Shown: piece by piece, positions 32,492 to 41,384 of the stretch
Position numbering within the stretch: position 1 is the stretch's first letter
Layout of the letters: each line of letters starts with the position of its first letter
Assembly: GCF_000346615.1 (NCBI RefSeq)
Contig: NZ_ANNU01000035.1
Span: 1-64,000 of the forward strand
Length of the DNA stretch: 64,000 bases
Origin: Nafulsella turpanensis ZLM-10
GTDB lineage: Bacteria > Bacteroidota > Bacteroidia > Cytophagales > Cyclobacteriaceae
Reading direction: 5' to 3'
The notes under the pieces: generated by a model
Database searches by the model: none
The model's input: only the letters and a program-made list of their open reading frames with translations
What the model was told of the DNA's origin: nothing
Position numbers and translations under genes: made by a program

Positions 32492-33676
32492 TTATTCAAC
32501 GATTTCAGTTACCTGACCGGAACCTACAGTTCTACCACCTTCACGAATCGCGAAGCGAAGACCTTTTTCCATTGCAATAGGAGCAATCAGTTCCACGTCG
32601 ATAGATACGTTATCGCCTGGCATTACCATTTCCACACCTTCTGGAAGACGAATCTCACCAGTTACGTCTGTGGTACGGAAATAGAACTGAGGACGGTACT
32701 TTGAGAAGAATGGAGTGTGACGACCACCTTCTTCTTTTGAAAGTACGTAAATTTCAGCTTTGAATTTTTTGTGAGGCTTCACAGAACCTGGCTTACAGAT
32801 AACCATACCACGCTTAATCTGCGTTTTATCGATACCACGAAGCAACAGACCTACGTTATCACCCGCTTCACCACGGTCAAGAATCTTACGGAACATCTCA
32901 ACACCAGTAACTGTAGAAGTCATCTTGTCACCTAGACCCATGATCTCAACAGACTCACCAGAGTTTACGATACCACGCTCAATACGGCCTGTAGCTACTG
33001 TACCACGACCTGTAATAGAGAATACGTCCTCTACCGGCATCAGGAACGGAAGGTCAACCAAACGCTCTGGCTCAGGGATGTACTCATCCACTGTGTTCAT
33101 CAGCTCTTCGATTTTCTCTACCCACTGTGCTTCGCCATTAAGGCCACCAAGTGCAGAACCTGCGATAATTGGAATATTATCACCGTCGAAGTCATACTCG
33201 CTCAACAGTTCGCGAACTTCCATCTCAACAAGCTCTAAAAGCTCTGCGTCATCAACAAGGTCAACCTTGTTAAGGAATACAACCAGGGCAGGAACACCTA
33301 CCTGACGGGAAAGAAGGATGTGCTCACGTGTTTGTGGCATTGGACCGTCAGTTGCAGCCACTACCAGGATAGCGCCGTCCATCTGGGCAGCACCCGTAAT
33401 CATGTTCTTTACGTAGTCAGCGTGACCAGGACAGTCAACGTGTGCATAGTGACGCTTCTCAGTCTGATATTCTACGTGAGAAGTGTTAATAGTAATACCA
33501 CGTTCTTTCTCTTCAGGAGCGTTGTCGATTGAAGAGAAGTCTCTCATGTCTGCAAGACCTTTGTCTGCTAATACTTTTGAAATTGCAGCAGTGAGTGTAG
33601 TCTTGCCGTGGTCAACGTGACCAATAGTACCTATATTAAGGTGCGGTTTTGAACGGTCAAAATTTGCTTTAGCCAT
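32492..33676 (-). CDS. tuf: Elongation factor Tu
   Basis: GTPase that delivers aminoacyl-tRNA to the ribosome. 394 aa. The G domain has [46 protein letters not shown] and NKVDLVDD. Domains II and III follow, including [14 protein letters not shown]. It is preceded by tRNA-Tyr, tRNA-Gly and tRNA-Thr, the arrangement known from tufB operons. This is the only tuf copy in the window. Confidence 0.99.
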   Translation of the reverse strand: MAKANFDRSKPHLNIGTIGHVDHGKTTLTAAISKVLADKGLADMRDFSSIDNAPEEKERGITINTSHVEYQTEKRHYAHVDCPGHADYVKNMITGAAQMDGAILVVAATDGPMPQTREHILLSRQVGVPALVVFLNKVDLVDDAELLELVEMEVRELLSEYDFDGDNIPIIAGSALGGLNGEAQWVEKIEELMNTVDEYIPEPERLVDLPFLMPVEDVFSITGRGTVATGRIERGIVNSGESVEIMGLGDKMTSTVTGVEMFRKILDRGEAGDNVGLLLRGIDKTQIKRGMVICKPGSVKPHKKFKAEIYVLSKEEGGRHTPFFSKYRPQFYFRTTDVTGEIRLPEGVEMVMPGDNVSIDVELIAPIAMEKGLRFAIREGGRTVGSGQVTEIVE

Positions 33677-33741
33677 ATTTGAAAATCCTCAGTTTAGTTT
33701 AATAACAGACTAAAAGTACGAAAAATTACAAACGAATTAAG

Positions 33742-33813
<72 letters not shown>

Positions 33814-33842
33814 TTAAAGGCCCGGCTATTAACCGGGCCTGG

Positions 33843-33915
33843 AGCGGGAGACGAGGTTCGAACTCGCGACCTATAGCTTGGAAGGCTATCGCTCTACCAG
33901 CTGAGCTACTCCCGC
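33843..33915 (-). tRNA. tRNA-Gly (TCC anticodon)
   Basis: A 73-nt cloverleaf on the minus strand. The acceptor GCGGGAG/CTCCCGC is perfect, with a T discriminator. The anticodon stem ATAGC/GCTAT encloses CTTCCAA with anticodon TCC. The T arm is CGAG/CTCG with TTCGAAC. It lies 29 bases upstream of tRNA-Thr in the same unit. Confidence 0.97.
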
Positions 33916-33983
33916 TTGTAATATTTCTGCAAAAAAACTTACTTTTCTGAACTTATACAAATTTTAAGCCAGGTAAGTTTGCG

Positions 33984-34066
33984 TGGGGGGAGCAGGATTC
34001 GAACCTGCGAAGTCGTAAGACAACGGATTTACAGTCCGTCCCAGTTGGCCGCTTTGGTATCCCCCC
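33984..34066 (-). tRNA. tRNA-Tyr (GTA anticodon)
   Basis: An 83-nt class II tRNA on the minus strand. The acceptor GGGGGGA/TCCCCCC has an A discriminator. The anticodon stem ACGGA/TCCGT encloses CTGTAAA with anticodon GTA. A long variable arm follows, and the T arm is GCAGG/CCTGC with TTCGAAT. It is the first gene of the tRNA-tuf unit. Confidence 0.96.
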
Positions 34067-34125
34067 AAAGCATTTGTTCTCCTAAACCACCTGCATTTTT
34101 GCCGATATGTTTGTTTAAGAGTGTG

Positions 34126-34156
34126 CAAAATTATACCCTTTTTTCTTTTATTCAAA
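34126..34156 (-). promoter_or_regulatory. Promoter of the tRNA-Tyr-Gly-Thr-tuf unit
   Basis: On the minus strand TTTG (34153-34156), a 19-base spacer and TAATTTTG (34126-34133) are an exact match to the Bacteroidota -33/-7 pair. They lie about 60 bases before tRNA-Tyr. The upstream flank is A/T-rich, which is typical of a strong stable-RNA promoter. Confidence 0.75.
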
Positions 34157-34301
34157 CTTTGTTTCAAAAAAAATGAAAAAAAGATAAAATCCATTCATTT
34201 ACCTTTTTCTCGGGGCATGAAAGTTTTCTCCACTTTTACCACAAGTTCCTGCTGTTCAGCTAAATCAACACCTATGCTTTACCTGCAGCCTTTACTTTTG
34301 G

Positions 34302-36863
34302 TTAATTCATCAGGAAACGACTGTATGCTTCCTGAAGTCGCGGGTCCTCTTCTGCTGCCGCAATTTCTTTTAACCGCTCTACCATTCCCGGGAGGCGATC
34401 CATCAAAAGCGCCAATGCATTAAAGGCAGAATAGCGGATATAATAGACATCTCCATTTCTGGCATACTCCTCCAGTATGGATGCTCCCTGCTGCAGGTAA
34501 GGTTCCTCGAGCTGGCTTACATACTGTCCAAAGTAATTGAGGAAATAATACAGGTCACTTCCCTGCTTCTCCTCCAGTTTCTCGGTGAACCATTCATACT
34601 TTCCCTTTTTCTTATTGAGGATGTAAAAATCGGCCAGCGCCAAATGAATATCCGCATTTTTCATCTCCGCCAGAGACTCAAAGGCTTTCTCTTTGTCTGT
34701 GGCATCGGTTTGGCTGTAACCCTGAATGGCGGCGGCCATTACCGAATAAGACGGATCTTCAAGGCCCTTGCGGAACTGCTCTCTGTAAGCATTCGGGTTG
34801 AGCGTCGACAAAATGCTGAGCGCATCGGCTCTTACCAGTGATTTTTCATCTTCTGCCAGTTCTGCCACTTTCTGCTCTACCTCCTTTTTACCTTCTCCTT
34901 CATAACTATCGAAGGCCCCCAGTGCCAGGCGCCGGATATAGTAAGAAGAATCTTCCAGGGCAGCCAGGAATAATTCCCTGTTTTCAGGCTGCATCAAGCC
35001 GGCCTCGAGCAATGCCTCCAGCGCCTTATAGCGCGAAATATAATGGTCGGCATTCGTATACTGGAAACGGAGCTCTTCTTCTGTTTTCTCATGATTCAGC
35101 TCGGCCAGCAGCTGTTCTTCACCATCGAATATTACCAGCGCAGGCTCCTCCGCAACCTCCAGCTCAAACTCCTGGAAGGGCTCTGTTATCTCTACGGCAA
35201 AACGCACTTTCTCATCGCCGGTGTAGGCATCTACATAAAGCGGCAGTTTATAGAGCGGTGTCGTTTCCAGGTCCTGCTCCTGCCATACTTTTAATTTTAA
35301 AACACCTTCTTCATAGCTGTCTTCCACCCTCAATACCGGATGGCCGGAATCGAGGAACCACTGGTTAAAGAACCAGTTCAGGTCTTCGCCCGTAATTTCC
35401 TCAAAAGCCAGTCGCAGTTCATGCACTTCTACCGGCTCGAAATCATTAGATTTAAGGTAGTGCTGAAGAGAGGCAAAAAATGCTTCATCCCCTACATAGC
35501 TGCGCAGCATATGCAGTATCCGACCGCCTTTGGCATAAGAGTGGTTATCGAACATATCCTCCTTATCATCATAATAAAAGCGGATAAGATCGACCTGCTT
35601 GTTTTCTGCTTCCGCAAAATAGGAGGCGGCCTCTTCCATAAGGGTATGGGCGGCGGCCGCTTCACCGTATTTGTACTCGCTCCATAAATACTCGCTGTAG
35701 GTGGCAAAAGCTTCGTTCAGCGGAAGGTTACTCCACGATTCGGCGGTAACAAGGTCGCCGAACCAGTGGTGAAACAACTCATGGGCAATGATGTAGTCCC
35801 AGTTATCGTCCAGCAACTCCCGGTCATCGACCTGCAAAGCTTCCATAAAGGTGGAGGCGGTAGTATTTTCCATGGCACCCGACACGAAGTCGCGCACCAC
35901 TACCTGCGAGTACTTGCTCCACGGGTAAGGATAGCCCAGCTTTTCGGAGAAGAAGGTGAGCATCTCGGGTGTATTGCCGAATATGGCCTTTGCATATTTT
36001 TCATAGGCCGGCTCCACATAATAATCAACTTCCATCCCATTCCACTCATCATCCACTACGGCAAAATCGCCAATGGCCATCATAAATAAATAAGGGGCAT
36101 GGCTCTTTTCCATTCGCCAGTAATCGGTGCGGGTGCTGTCGTTCAGCAGGGTGGAGCTTACTAACTTCCCGTTCGAAAGGGTTTCAAACTGGTTATCGAC
36201 TGTAATAAACATTTCCTGGGTTGTCCGCTGGTTAGGCGAATCGATGGTAGGGAACCAGGCAGAGCTGGCTTCGGTTTCCCCCTGCGTCCAAATCTGGCGG
36301 GGCTTCCCTTCTTCCCCTCCCAGGGGGTTGATAAAGTAAAGCCCTTTTGCATCGGTAATGGCTTCACTTCCTTTTGCCTCCAGCTCGTTTGGCTTGGCGG
36401 TATAATCAATTTCGACAAAATAATTTTCGCTCCGGTTATATTCCTTATCGAGGGCAATGGTTAAATATTCACCATCGTAGGTATAGTCAAGCGGCACCTT
36501 TCCTGTTCCTTTTAGCAATTGTACCTGGTGGATATCGAAACCTTTGGCATCGAGCACCAGCTGACTTTGCGGATAAAAGTACGGCTTCAGTTCGAGGGTG
36601 GCTTTTCCATGCAAATATTGTTTTTCCCAGTCGAAACGCACCGCCAGCCTGGTATGAACCAGGTCGTGCAGTAAGGTCTTGGCTTCACGGTAATCGGCAT
36701 ACGACACTACCTCTGGTTGCGCTAAAAGAGCCGTATCGGGCGGGGTAGCGGGTTGTACCACCACCCCTTTATCGGGTACTAAGGCAGGCTCTGTTGATTT
36801 ACAGGCAAAAAGCAGGCACAAAAGCCCAAGAAAGGAAAAATTTAACAACTTCCTGTCAGTCAT
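34302..36863 (-). CDS. M1-family aminopeptidase lipoprotein
   Basis: Zinc metallo-aminopeptidase, probably exported and lipid-anchored. 853 aa. A lipoprotein signal (LLCLLFAC, Cys21) is followed by the M1 N-terminal beta domain, the substrate-anchoring GAMEN motif (329-333), HELFH (361-365) and the third zinc ligand Glu384 in NEAFATY. The C-terminal ~300 residues (from about 555) are helical and HEAT/ARM-like. Substrates cannot be told from sequence. It is a single gene, divergent from the biotin-carrier gene, and no clear terminator is seen after it. Confidence 0.93.
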   Translation of the reverse strand: MTDRKLLNFSFLGLLCLLFACKSTEPALVPDKGVVVQPATPPDTALLAQPEVVSYADYREAKTLLHDLVHTRLAVRFDWEKQYLHGKATLELKPYFYPQSQLVLDAKGFDIHQVQLLKGTGKVPLDYTYDGEYLTIALDKEYNRSENYFVEIDYTAKPNELEAKGSEAITDAKGLYFINPLGGEEGKPRQIWTQGETEASSAWFPTIDSPNQRTTQEMFITVDNQFETLSNGKLVSSTLLNDSTRTDYWRMEKSHAPYLFMMAIGDFAVVDDEWNGMEVDYYVEPAYEKYAKAIFGNTPEMLTFFSEKLGYPYPWSKYSQVVVRDFVSGAMENTTASTFMEALQVDDRELLDDNWDYIIAHELFHHWFGDLVTAESWSNLPLNEAFATYSEYLWSEYKYGEAAAAHTLMEEAASYFAEAENKQVDLIRFYYDDKEDMFDNHSYAKGGRILHMLRSYVGDEAFFASLQHYLKSNDFEPVEVHELRLAFEEITGEDLNWFFNQWFLDSGHPVLRVEDSYEEGVLKLKVWQEQDLETTPLYKLPLYVDAYTGDEKVRFAVEITEPFQEFELEVAEEPALVIFDGEEQLLAELNHEKTEEELRFQYTNADHYISRYKALEALLEAGLMQPENRELFLAALEDSSYYIRRLALGAFDSYEGEGKKEVEQKVAELAEDEKSLVRADALSILSTLNPNAYREQFRKGLEDPSYSVMAAAIQGYSQTDATDKEKAFESLAEMKNADIHLALADFYILNKKKGKYEWFTEKLEEKQGSDLYYFLNYFGQYVSQLEEPYLQQGASILEEYARNGDVYYIRYSAFNALALLMDRLPGMVERLKEIAAAEEDPRLQEAYSRFLMN

Positions 36864-36950
36864 GATTCTTATTAAAATTTAATGGATTTCAGGTTTTGAT
36901 TTTTTATCTTATTAAATTGTCAGCCCAAGTGGAAAATAAAAGAAATCTTT

Positions 36951-37450
36951 ATGTATAAGGCATCTGTAAATAACGGCAATAATTACCAGATAAGCTATGC
37001 AGCCAACGAGATAAAGGTAAACGATACTCCCTTCGATTGGGATATCCGCCATATTTCCGGCGCTCACTATCACATTATCCGCAATGGCAAATCTTACCGT
37101 CTGGAGGTGGTAAGCGCCCTGCATGAAGAGAAAAAGTTTATCATCAAAATAAACGGACAGAAGCAGGAAGTATTGCTGAAAGATCGCTACGACCTTTTGC
37201 TCGAGAAACTGGGCATGTCCGACCTGGCTGCACAAAAGATTAATCAGGTAAAAGCGCCCATGCCTGGCTTAATACTGGACATCAAAGTGGAAGGAGGCAG
37301 CGAGGTGAAAAAAGGCGATACTATTATGATACTCGAAGCCATGAAGATGGAAAACATTCTTAAAAGCCCCGGCGATGGTATTGTGGAAGCCATTAAGGTA
37401 AAAAAGGGGATAGCGTTGAAAAGAACCAGCTCCTTATTCAATTTAAGTAA
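36951..37450 (+). pseudogene. Biotin/lipoyl carrier protein with -1 frameshift at A_AAA_AAG
   Basis: Biotin carboxyl-carrier-like protein, probably a subunit of an acyl-CoA carboxylase. It has an ~85-residue N-terminal part and a biotinyl domain with APMPGLILDI (102-111) and the biotinylated Lys132 in EAMKM. The zero frame starting at 36951 leaves the family pattern after residue 152. It then reads out of frame, through a terminator, to a stop at 37524-37526. Shifting by -1 at 37400-37406 (codons GTA AAA AAG) gives GDSVEKNQLLIQFK and a stop at 37448-37450, which is the normal family C-terminus just before the terminator, 166 aa in total. This is either a one-base deletion in an A/G run (natural or an assembly error) or programmed -1 frameshifting. 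The feature spans the reconstructed gene. Confidence 0.8.
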
Positions 37451-37457
37451 AATATTC

Positions 37458-37486
37458 ATCCTTCCGGCAATGGAAGGATTTTTTTA
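37458..37486 (+). terminator. Terminator after the biotin carrier gene
   Basis: The arms ATCCTTCC (37458-37465) and GGAAGGAT (37472-37479) with a 6-base loop are followed by seven T. It starts 8 bases after the stop of the -1 frame. The zero frame would have to read straight through it, which supports the -1 frame as the true C-terminus. Confidence 0.85.
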
Positions 37487-37510
37487 TATCCTCTTCTCAG
37501 CCAATGGACA

Positions 37511-37540
37511 AAACCGCTTTTTCTGATGTAGGAAAGCGGT
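37511..37540. repeat. Inverted repeat upstream of pyrH
   Basis: The arms AACCGCTTT and AAAGCGGTT form a 9-bp stem with a 10-12 base loop between the carrier terminator and pyrH. Neither strand shows a long T-run right after it, so it is either a weak terminator or a leader/operator element. Confidence 0.4.
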
Positions 37541-37550
37541 TCCTTTATAG

Positions 37551-37558
37551 TATATTTG
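37551..37558 (+). promoter_or_regulatory. Candidate -7 element for pyrH
   Basis: TATATTTG is an exact TAnnTTTG match 21 bases before the pyrH ATG and is followed by CAGC, as at other promoters in the window. No correctly spaced TTTG is seen upstream, so it is only a half-site. Confidence 0.35.
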
Positions 37559-37579
37559 CAGCAACAACCTAAACCCCTC

Positions 37580-38287
37580 ATGAAATATAAACGGATACTA
37601 CTAAAATTAAGTGGAGAGTCTCTGATGGGCGACCAGCAATTTGGCATCGATGCGCAGCGGCTGGAGCAGTATGCACATGAAATAAAGAAGGTAAAAGACC
37701 TGGGAATTGAACTGGCCATTGTTATTGGCGGCGGCAATATTTACCGGGGCATACAGGCAGAGCGTACCGGTATTGACCGGGTACAGGGCGACTATATGGG
37801 TATGCTGGCGACCGTCATCAATGCCATGGCACTACAAAGTATCCTGGAGAAGCATGGAATGTATACCCGCCTGATGTCGGGATTTAAAATTGAACAGGTT
37901 TGCGAGCCTTTTATCCGCAGGAGAGCAGTTCGCCACCTCGAAAAAGGCCGCATCGTTATTTTTGGCGCCGGTATTGGCAACCCTTATTTTACTACCGACT
38001 CTACTGCCTCCCTCCGTGCTATTGAGGTAGAAGCCGATGTAGTGCTTAAAGGCACCCGCGTGGATGGTGTGTACTCTGCCGACCCGGAAAAAGACCCGGC
38101 AGCGGAACGCTACAGCAACATCTCCTTTCAGGAAGTATTCCAGAAGGGGTTGAACGTAATGGACATGACGGCCATTACCCTTTGCCAGGAAAACAACCTG
38201 CCGATTATTGTTTTTGATATGAATAAGCCTGGCAACCTCCACAATCTGGTAGTAGGCGAAGAAGTTGGCACCCTCATTACCAGCTAA
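37580..38287 (+). CDS. pyrH: Uridylate kinase (UMP kinase)
   Basis: Hexameric kinase that converts UMP to UDP in pyrimidine synthesis. 235 aa from [20 protein letters not shown]. An upstream in-frame ATA-side extension from 37556 is rejected by family length. Nucleotide-binding and catalytic stretches are [31 protein letters not shown] and [16 protein letters not shown]. It lies upstream of frr, the common pyrH-frr pairing, with a 120-base gap. Confidence 0.97.
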   Translation: MKYKRILLKLSGESLMGDQQFGIDAQRLEQYAHEIKKVKDLGIELAIVIGGGNIYRGIQAERTGIDRVQGDYMGMLATVINAMALQSILEKHGMYTRLMSGFKIEQVCEPFIRRRAVRHLEKGRIVIFGAGIGNPYFTTDSTASLRAIEVEADVVLKGTRVDGVYSADPEKDPAAERYSNISFQEVFQKGLNVMDMTAITLCQENNLPIIVFDMNKPGNLHNLVVGEEVGTLITS

Positions 38288-38407
38288 TCTCCTGCGTAAC
38301 CAATACCGGCCTGTAACTATTAAGGCATTATTCAATTTATACTTCATAAGCCGCGGCAACAATACGGGCTTAATCTGATTTTTAAGTTACTTAATTTATT
38401 AACGATA

Positions 38408-38971
38408 ATGGAAGAAGAAATACAATTGTACCTGGATGAAGCCAAAGAGCTAATGAAAAAGTCGGTCGACCACACCGCCCATGAGTTAAGCAAAATAAGG
38501 GCAGGAAAAGCCATGCCTAATATGCTTGATGGCATTATGGTTGAATACTATGGCTCCCCTACTCCCATTCAGCAGGTATCCAGCATTAACACGCCCGATG
38601 CCCGCAGCATTGTTATCAAACCTTTCGAGCGTAACCTGCTCAACGAAATTCAGCGCGCCATTACCAACAGCGACCTGGGGCTGGCCCCTCAAAACGATGG
38701 TGAGGTAATTCGCCTGAACATTCCGCCACTTACCGAAGAGCGCCGCCAGACGCTGGTAAAGCAGGTAAAGCAGGAAATTGAGCAGGGAAAAATAAGTGTC
38801 CGTAATATTCGTAAGGACACCAACAACTCTATCGGTAAATTAAAGAACGAAGGTATATCTGAAGACAGCATTAAGCGTGGCGAAGACAGGGTACAGGCCC
38901 TGACTGACCAGTATACAGAAGCACTGGATACTTTACTGGCCAAGAAGGAGAAAGAAATCCTTACTGTCTAA
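38408..38971 (+). CDS. frr: Ribosome recycling factor
   Basis: Works with EF-G to split post-termination ribosomes. 187 aa, a three-helix bundle plus a small beta domain. Conserved parts are HELSKIRAGKAMPNMLDGI, YYGSPTPIQQVSSIN, IKPFERN and the C-terminal SVRNIRKDTNNSI helix region. It is convergent with nadD, and a strong shared terminator separates them. Confidence 0.97.
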   Translation: MEEEIQLYLDEAKELMKKSVDHTAHELSKIRAGKAMPNMLDGIMVEYYGSPTPIQQVSSINTPDARSIVIKPFERNLLNEIQRAITNSDLGLAPQNDGEVIRLNIPPLTEERRQTLVKQVKQEIEQGKISVRNIRKDTNNSIGKLKNEGISEDSIKRGEDRVQALTDQYTEALDTLLAKKEKEILTV

Positions 38972-38988
38972 AATAATTTTCCTGTTAT

Positions 38989-39032
38989 AAAAGAAAAGGG
39001 CGCTGTAGATATTCCACGCGCCCTTTTCTTTT
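38989..39032. terminator. Bidirectional terminator between frr and nadD
   Basis: Perfect 15-bp arms (38989-39003 and 39018-39032) with A/T-rich outer ends that give U-rich 3' tails on both strands. It starts 17 bases after the frr stop and ends 2 bases before the nadD stop. Confidence 0.88.
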
Positions 39033-39034
39033 GT

Positions 39035-39607
39035 TTAAGTATAAAATTTTCTGATGCTGATATGATCGGCCACTTTGTCGGGCACCAGGTACCGAATGCT
39101 TTTATACTCCAGTATTCTCCTCCGGATAAAAGTCGCTGATATATCGACCATGGGTGCCTCCACGAAGCGAACATTGGGGTGGTCATGTAAGTCTGAAGGT
39201 TTTGCATTAGGCCTAGGATATACGTACATGCCGTAATGCTCCAGAATAACCGAAGCATTTTTCCACTTCGGAAAGTGGAGGAGGTTATCCTCTCCAATAA
39301 TCAGCTTAAAATCGTGCTGGGGATATTTATCAGACAGATAAGCCAGCGTATCGACGGTATAGCTTGGCCGTGGCATATGAAATTCCACATCAGTGGCTTC
39401 CATATGAAAGTTACCCTCAATGGCCATATTAACCATATCGATCCGGTCGAACTCGTGCAGGAGTGATTTACTGCTCTTAAAAGGATTCAGCGGAGAAACT
39501 ACAAACCACACCCGTTCAATGTCTGTATCTTCGACCATTGTATTGGCGATGATTAAATGACCGACATGGATGGGGTTAAAGGAGCCAAAAAATAAACCTA
39601 TCTTCAA
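39035..39607 (-). CDS. nadD: Nicotinate-nucleotide adenylyltransferase
   Basis: Makes deamido-NAD from nicotinate mononucleotide and ATP in NAD synthesis. 190 aa, a Rossmann-like nucleotidyltransferase. The nucleotide-binding GSFNPIHVGH (8-17) and the C-terminal ISATFIRRR motif are present. It is the last gene of the sigma-anti-sigma-gmk-nadD unit, 4 bases after gmk. Confidence 0.96.
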   Translation of the reverse strand: MKIGLFFGSFNPIHVGHLIIANTMVEDTDIERVWFVVSPLNPFKSSKSLLHEFDRIDMVNMAIEGNFHMEATDVEFHMPRPSYTVDTLAYLSDKYPQHDFKLIIGEDNLLHFPKWKNASVILEHYGMYVYPRPNAKPSDLHDHPNVRFVEAPMVDISATFIRRRILEYKSIRYLVPDKVADHISIRKFYT

Positions 39608-39611
39608 TCCG

Positions 39612-40199
39612 CTAAATAGTAATGGTACCGTGTTTAAGGAAATTCTCGAGCAGCTCCTGTGCTTTTCGCAAAGAGGTATCCAGGTCTTCGTTTATCAGCG
39701 TTACATCGAATTTATCTTCAAAGCTCATTTCAAACTTCGCTTTAAAGAGCCGCTGCGAAATGCTGGAGTCGCTTTCTGTTTGCCGGTCGTGGAGGCGCTG
39801 CTCCAGTACCTCCAGCGAAGGCACCTTTACAAAGACAGCGAGCGCCTTTTCCCGGAAGTAATCCTTCAGGTGCAGACCGCCTTTAACATCCACATCAAAA
39901 ATAACATGTTTGCCCTGCGCCCATATGCGCTCGATCTCCGATTTTAGTGTTCCGTAAAAATTACCTGCGTAAACTTCTTCCCATTCAATAAACTCGTCTT
40001 TATCAATTTTTGCTTTAAACTCCTCCGGGCTCAGGAAATAATAATCCTTTCCGTTTTGCTCGTTTCTCCCCCTTTTATCGCGGGTGCAGGCCGAAATCGA
40101 AAACCCAAGATTAGGATTGGTGGCCAGCAGATGTTTTACTATGGTTGTTTTACCCGACCCTGATGGGGCCGAGAAGATGATTGCTTTTCCCTGATGCAT
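39612..40199 (-). CDS. gmk: Guanylate kinase
   Basis: Phosphorylates GMP to GDP. 195 aa. The P-loop [10 protein letters not shown] (about 10-19), the GMP-binding stretch [20 protein letters not shown] and the [13 protein letters not shown] segment are present. It lies 6 bases after the anti-sigma gene and 4 before nadD, so GMP and NAD metabolism genes share the transcript of an ECF sigma factor. Confidence 0.97.
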   Translation of the reverse strand: MHQGKAIIFSAPSGSGKTTIVKHLLATNPNLGFSISACTRDKRGRNEQNGKDYYFLSPEEFKAKIDKDEFIEWEEVYAGNFYGTLKSEIERIWAQGKHVIFDVDVKGGLHLKDYFREKALAVFVKVPSLEVLEQRLHDRQTESDSSISQRLFKAKFEMSFEDKFDVTLINEDLDTSLRKAQELLENFLKHGTITI

Positions 40200-40205
40200 G
40201 AAAAA

Positions 40206-40463
40206 TTAGACAGTTTCCCGGATTTTAGACTTAATACAGTGAACAAGGTCTGCCGGCACCTCTTTTTTATCGACATTATTTCTGAGCACTGTCCGAATCG
40301 CTGACTCCAGGTTATGGGCGCGATAGCAGGGCATGCATTGTTCGATGTGCGCAAAATAATAATCCTTTTCGCCGTCCTTTGCTTCTCCATCCAGGATAAG
40401 CTCTAACAGCTCCATGCACTTTACGTGCTCATTACAAGGTGTTTTGTCGTTGTTTTCCATCAT
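40206..40463 (-). CDS. Zinc-finger anti-sigma factor
   Basis: An 85-residue protein with a ZAS-type zinc motif, His39-x3-Cys43-x2-Cys46 (HIEQCMPC), and an earlier Cys16 that may complete the site. The C-terminal helices (about 50-85) resemble the sigma-wrapping part. No transmembrane segment is present, so it would be a soluble anti-sigma, a type often redox-responsive (family knowledge). It lies 59 bases after the ECF sigma gene, its probable partner. Met2 is an equally possible start. Confidence 0.8.
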   Translation of the reverse strand: MMENNDKTPCNEHVKCMELLELILDGEAKDGEKDYYFAHIEQCMPCYRAHNLESAIRTVLRNNVDKKEVPADLVHCIKSKIRETV

Positions 40464-40522
40464 TTCATTGGTTTAGCCTCAAAAAATACGGTACAAATAT
40501 TAGTTAGTTTAGTTTTTCATAT

Positions 40523-41101
40523 TTAATAACCCATGGACTGTGCGTAAGACTTTAGCTTATCTTTCAGCAGGTTACGGGCCCGGTGTAAGCGGGAGCGAAC
40601 CGTACCAATTGGAATGTCCAGTATCTTGGCCATTTCTTCATAGGTAAAGCCTTCCAGGTCGCAAAGGATAATAACGGTTCGGAAGTCGACTGCCAGGGAA
40701 TTAAGCGCATTCGTTACTTCGTCTCCAATCATATCCTGCAGGGCTTCCACCCTTAAGTCGGGCGTAATCTCTGCATTAGCGTCTTCAGAGTTATAATATG
40801 TTTCTACCTCATTATAATCTACCTTATTGGGCTCTTTGCTCTTTTTTCGGTAGTCATTTATGAAGCTGTTTTTCAATATCCGGAACAGCCATGCTTTTGC
40901 GTTGGTTCCTTCTTCAAAGGAATTAATAAAGCGAAAGGCCTTGAGGTAGGTTTCCTGCACCAAATCTTTGGCATCATCTTCATCAAATGTAAGCCTGTAC
41001 GCAAAATTGTACATGGCATCGATATGAGGTAAAAACTCCCCGTCAAAAATCTGTACTTTTTTCTGCTCCGAATACCGTTGTGGGTGATCGTTATCTGCCA
41101 T
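40523..41101 (-). CDS. ECF-type RNA polymerase sigma factor (RpoE-like)
   Basis: Alternative sigma factor, 192 aa. Region 2 (about 24-95) has MYNFAYRLTFDEDDAKDLVQ and KAWLFRILKNSFINDYRKKS. A linker of ~40 residues follows, then region 4 (about 130-185) with LDIPIGTVRSRLHRARNLL. The next genes are its candidate anti-sigma, gmk and nadD. The upstream intergenic region holds inverted CCTTAA-type repeats that might be control sites. The regulon cannot be told from this window. Confidence 0.95.
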   Translation of the reverse strand: MADNDHPQRYSEQKKVQIFDGEFLPHIDAMYNFAYRLTFDEDDAKDLVQETYLKAFRFINSFEEGTNAKAWLFRILKNSFINDYRKKSKEPNKVDYNEVETYYNSEDANAEITPDLRVEALQDMIGDEVTNALNSLAVDFRTVIILCDLEGFTYEEMAKILDIPIGTVRSRLHRARNLLKDKLKSYAQSMGY

Positions 41102-41179
41102 AAAAATTAAAATTAAAAGACTAAAACTAACTAATTATACCGACTAATTAAAAATACTGTTAGGGAAGCTGATGACTTT

Positions 41180-41270
41180 CCTTAAATAGTAACATTAATT
41201 TAAGGATAAAGTTAGCCCTGTTTCTTTCTAACGCTCCTTCAGCCTATGCTTGTATTTTATTTATCCTTAA
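41180..41270. repeat. Inverted repeats between the sigma and sulfotransferase genes
   Basis: TTAAGGATAAA (41200-41210) and TTTATCCTTAA (41260-41270) are a perfect 11-bp inverted pair 49 bases apart. CCTTAAA (41180-41186) and TTTAAGG (41199-41205) form an overlapping 7-bp pair. The first arm can therefore pair with either neighbour, giving alternative RNA folds, or the repeats could be binding sites. The remainder of the divergent 283-base region shows only weak -7 matches. Confidence 0.4.
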
Positions 41271-41384
41271 GTGGTCACTTCCGACTCAAATACAGCTCCC
41301 CGTGTAAAATAATATTTTTCAGTAAATTGCATTCCATTAGCATCTTATTGTTTCGTGCCCACAGGTGTACGATGAAAGCGTATT

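Noticed and set aside
34157-34301. Terminator for the M1 peptidase gene
   Set aside because: Only a 5-bp AAAGT/ACTTT stem without a T-run is present, too weak to call.
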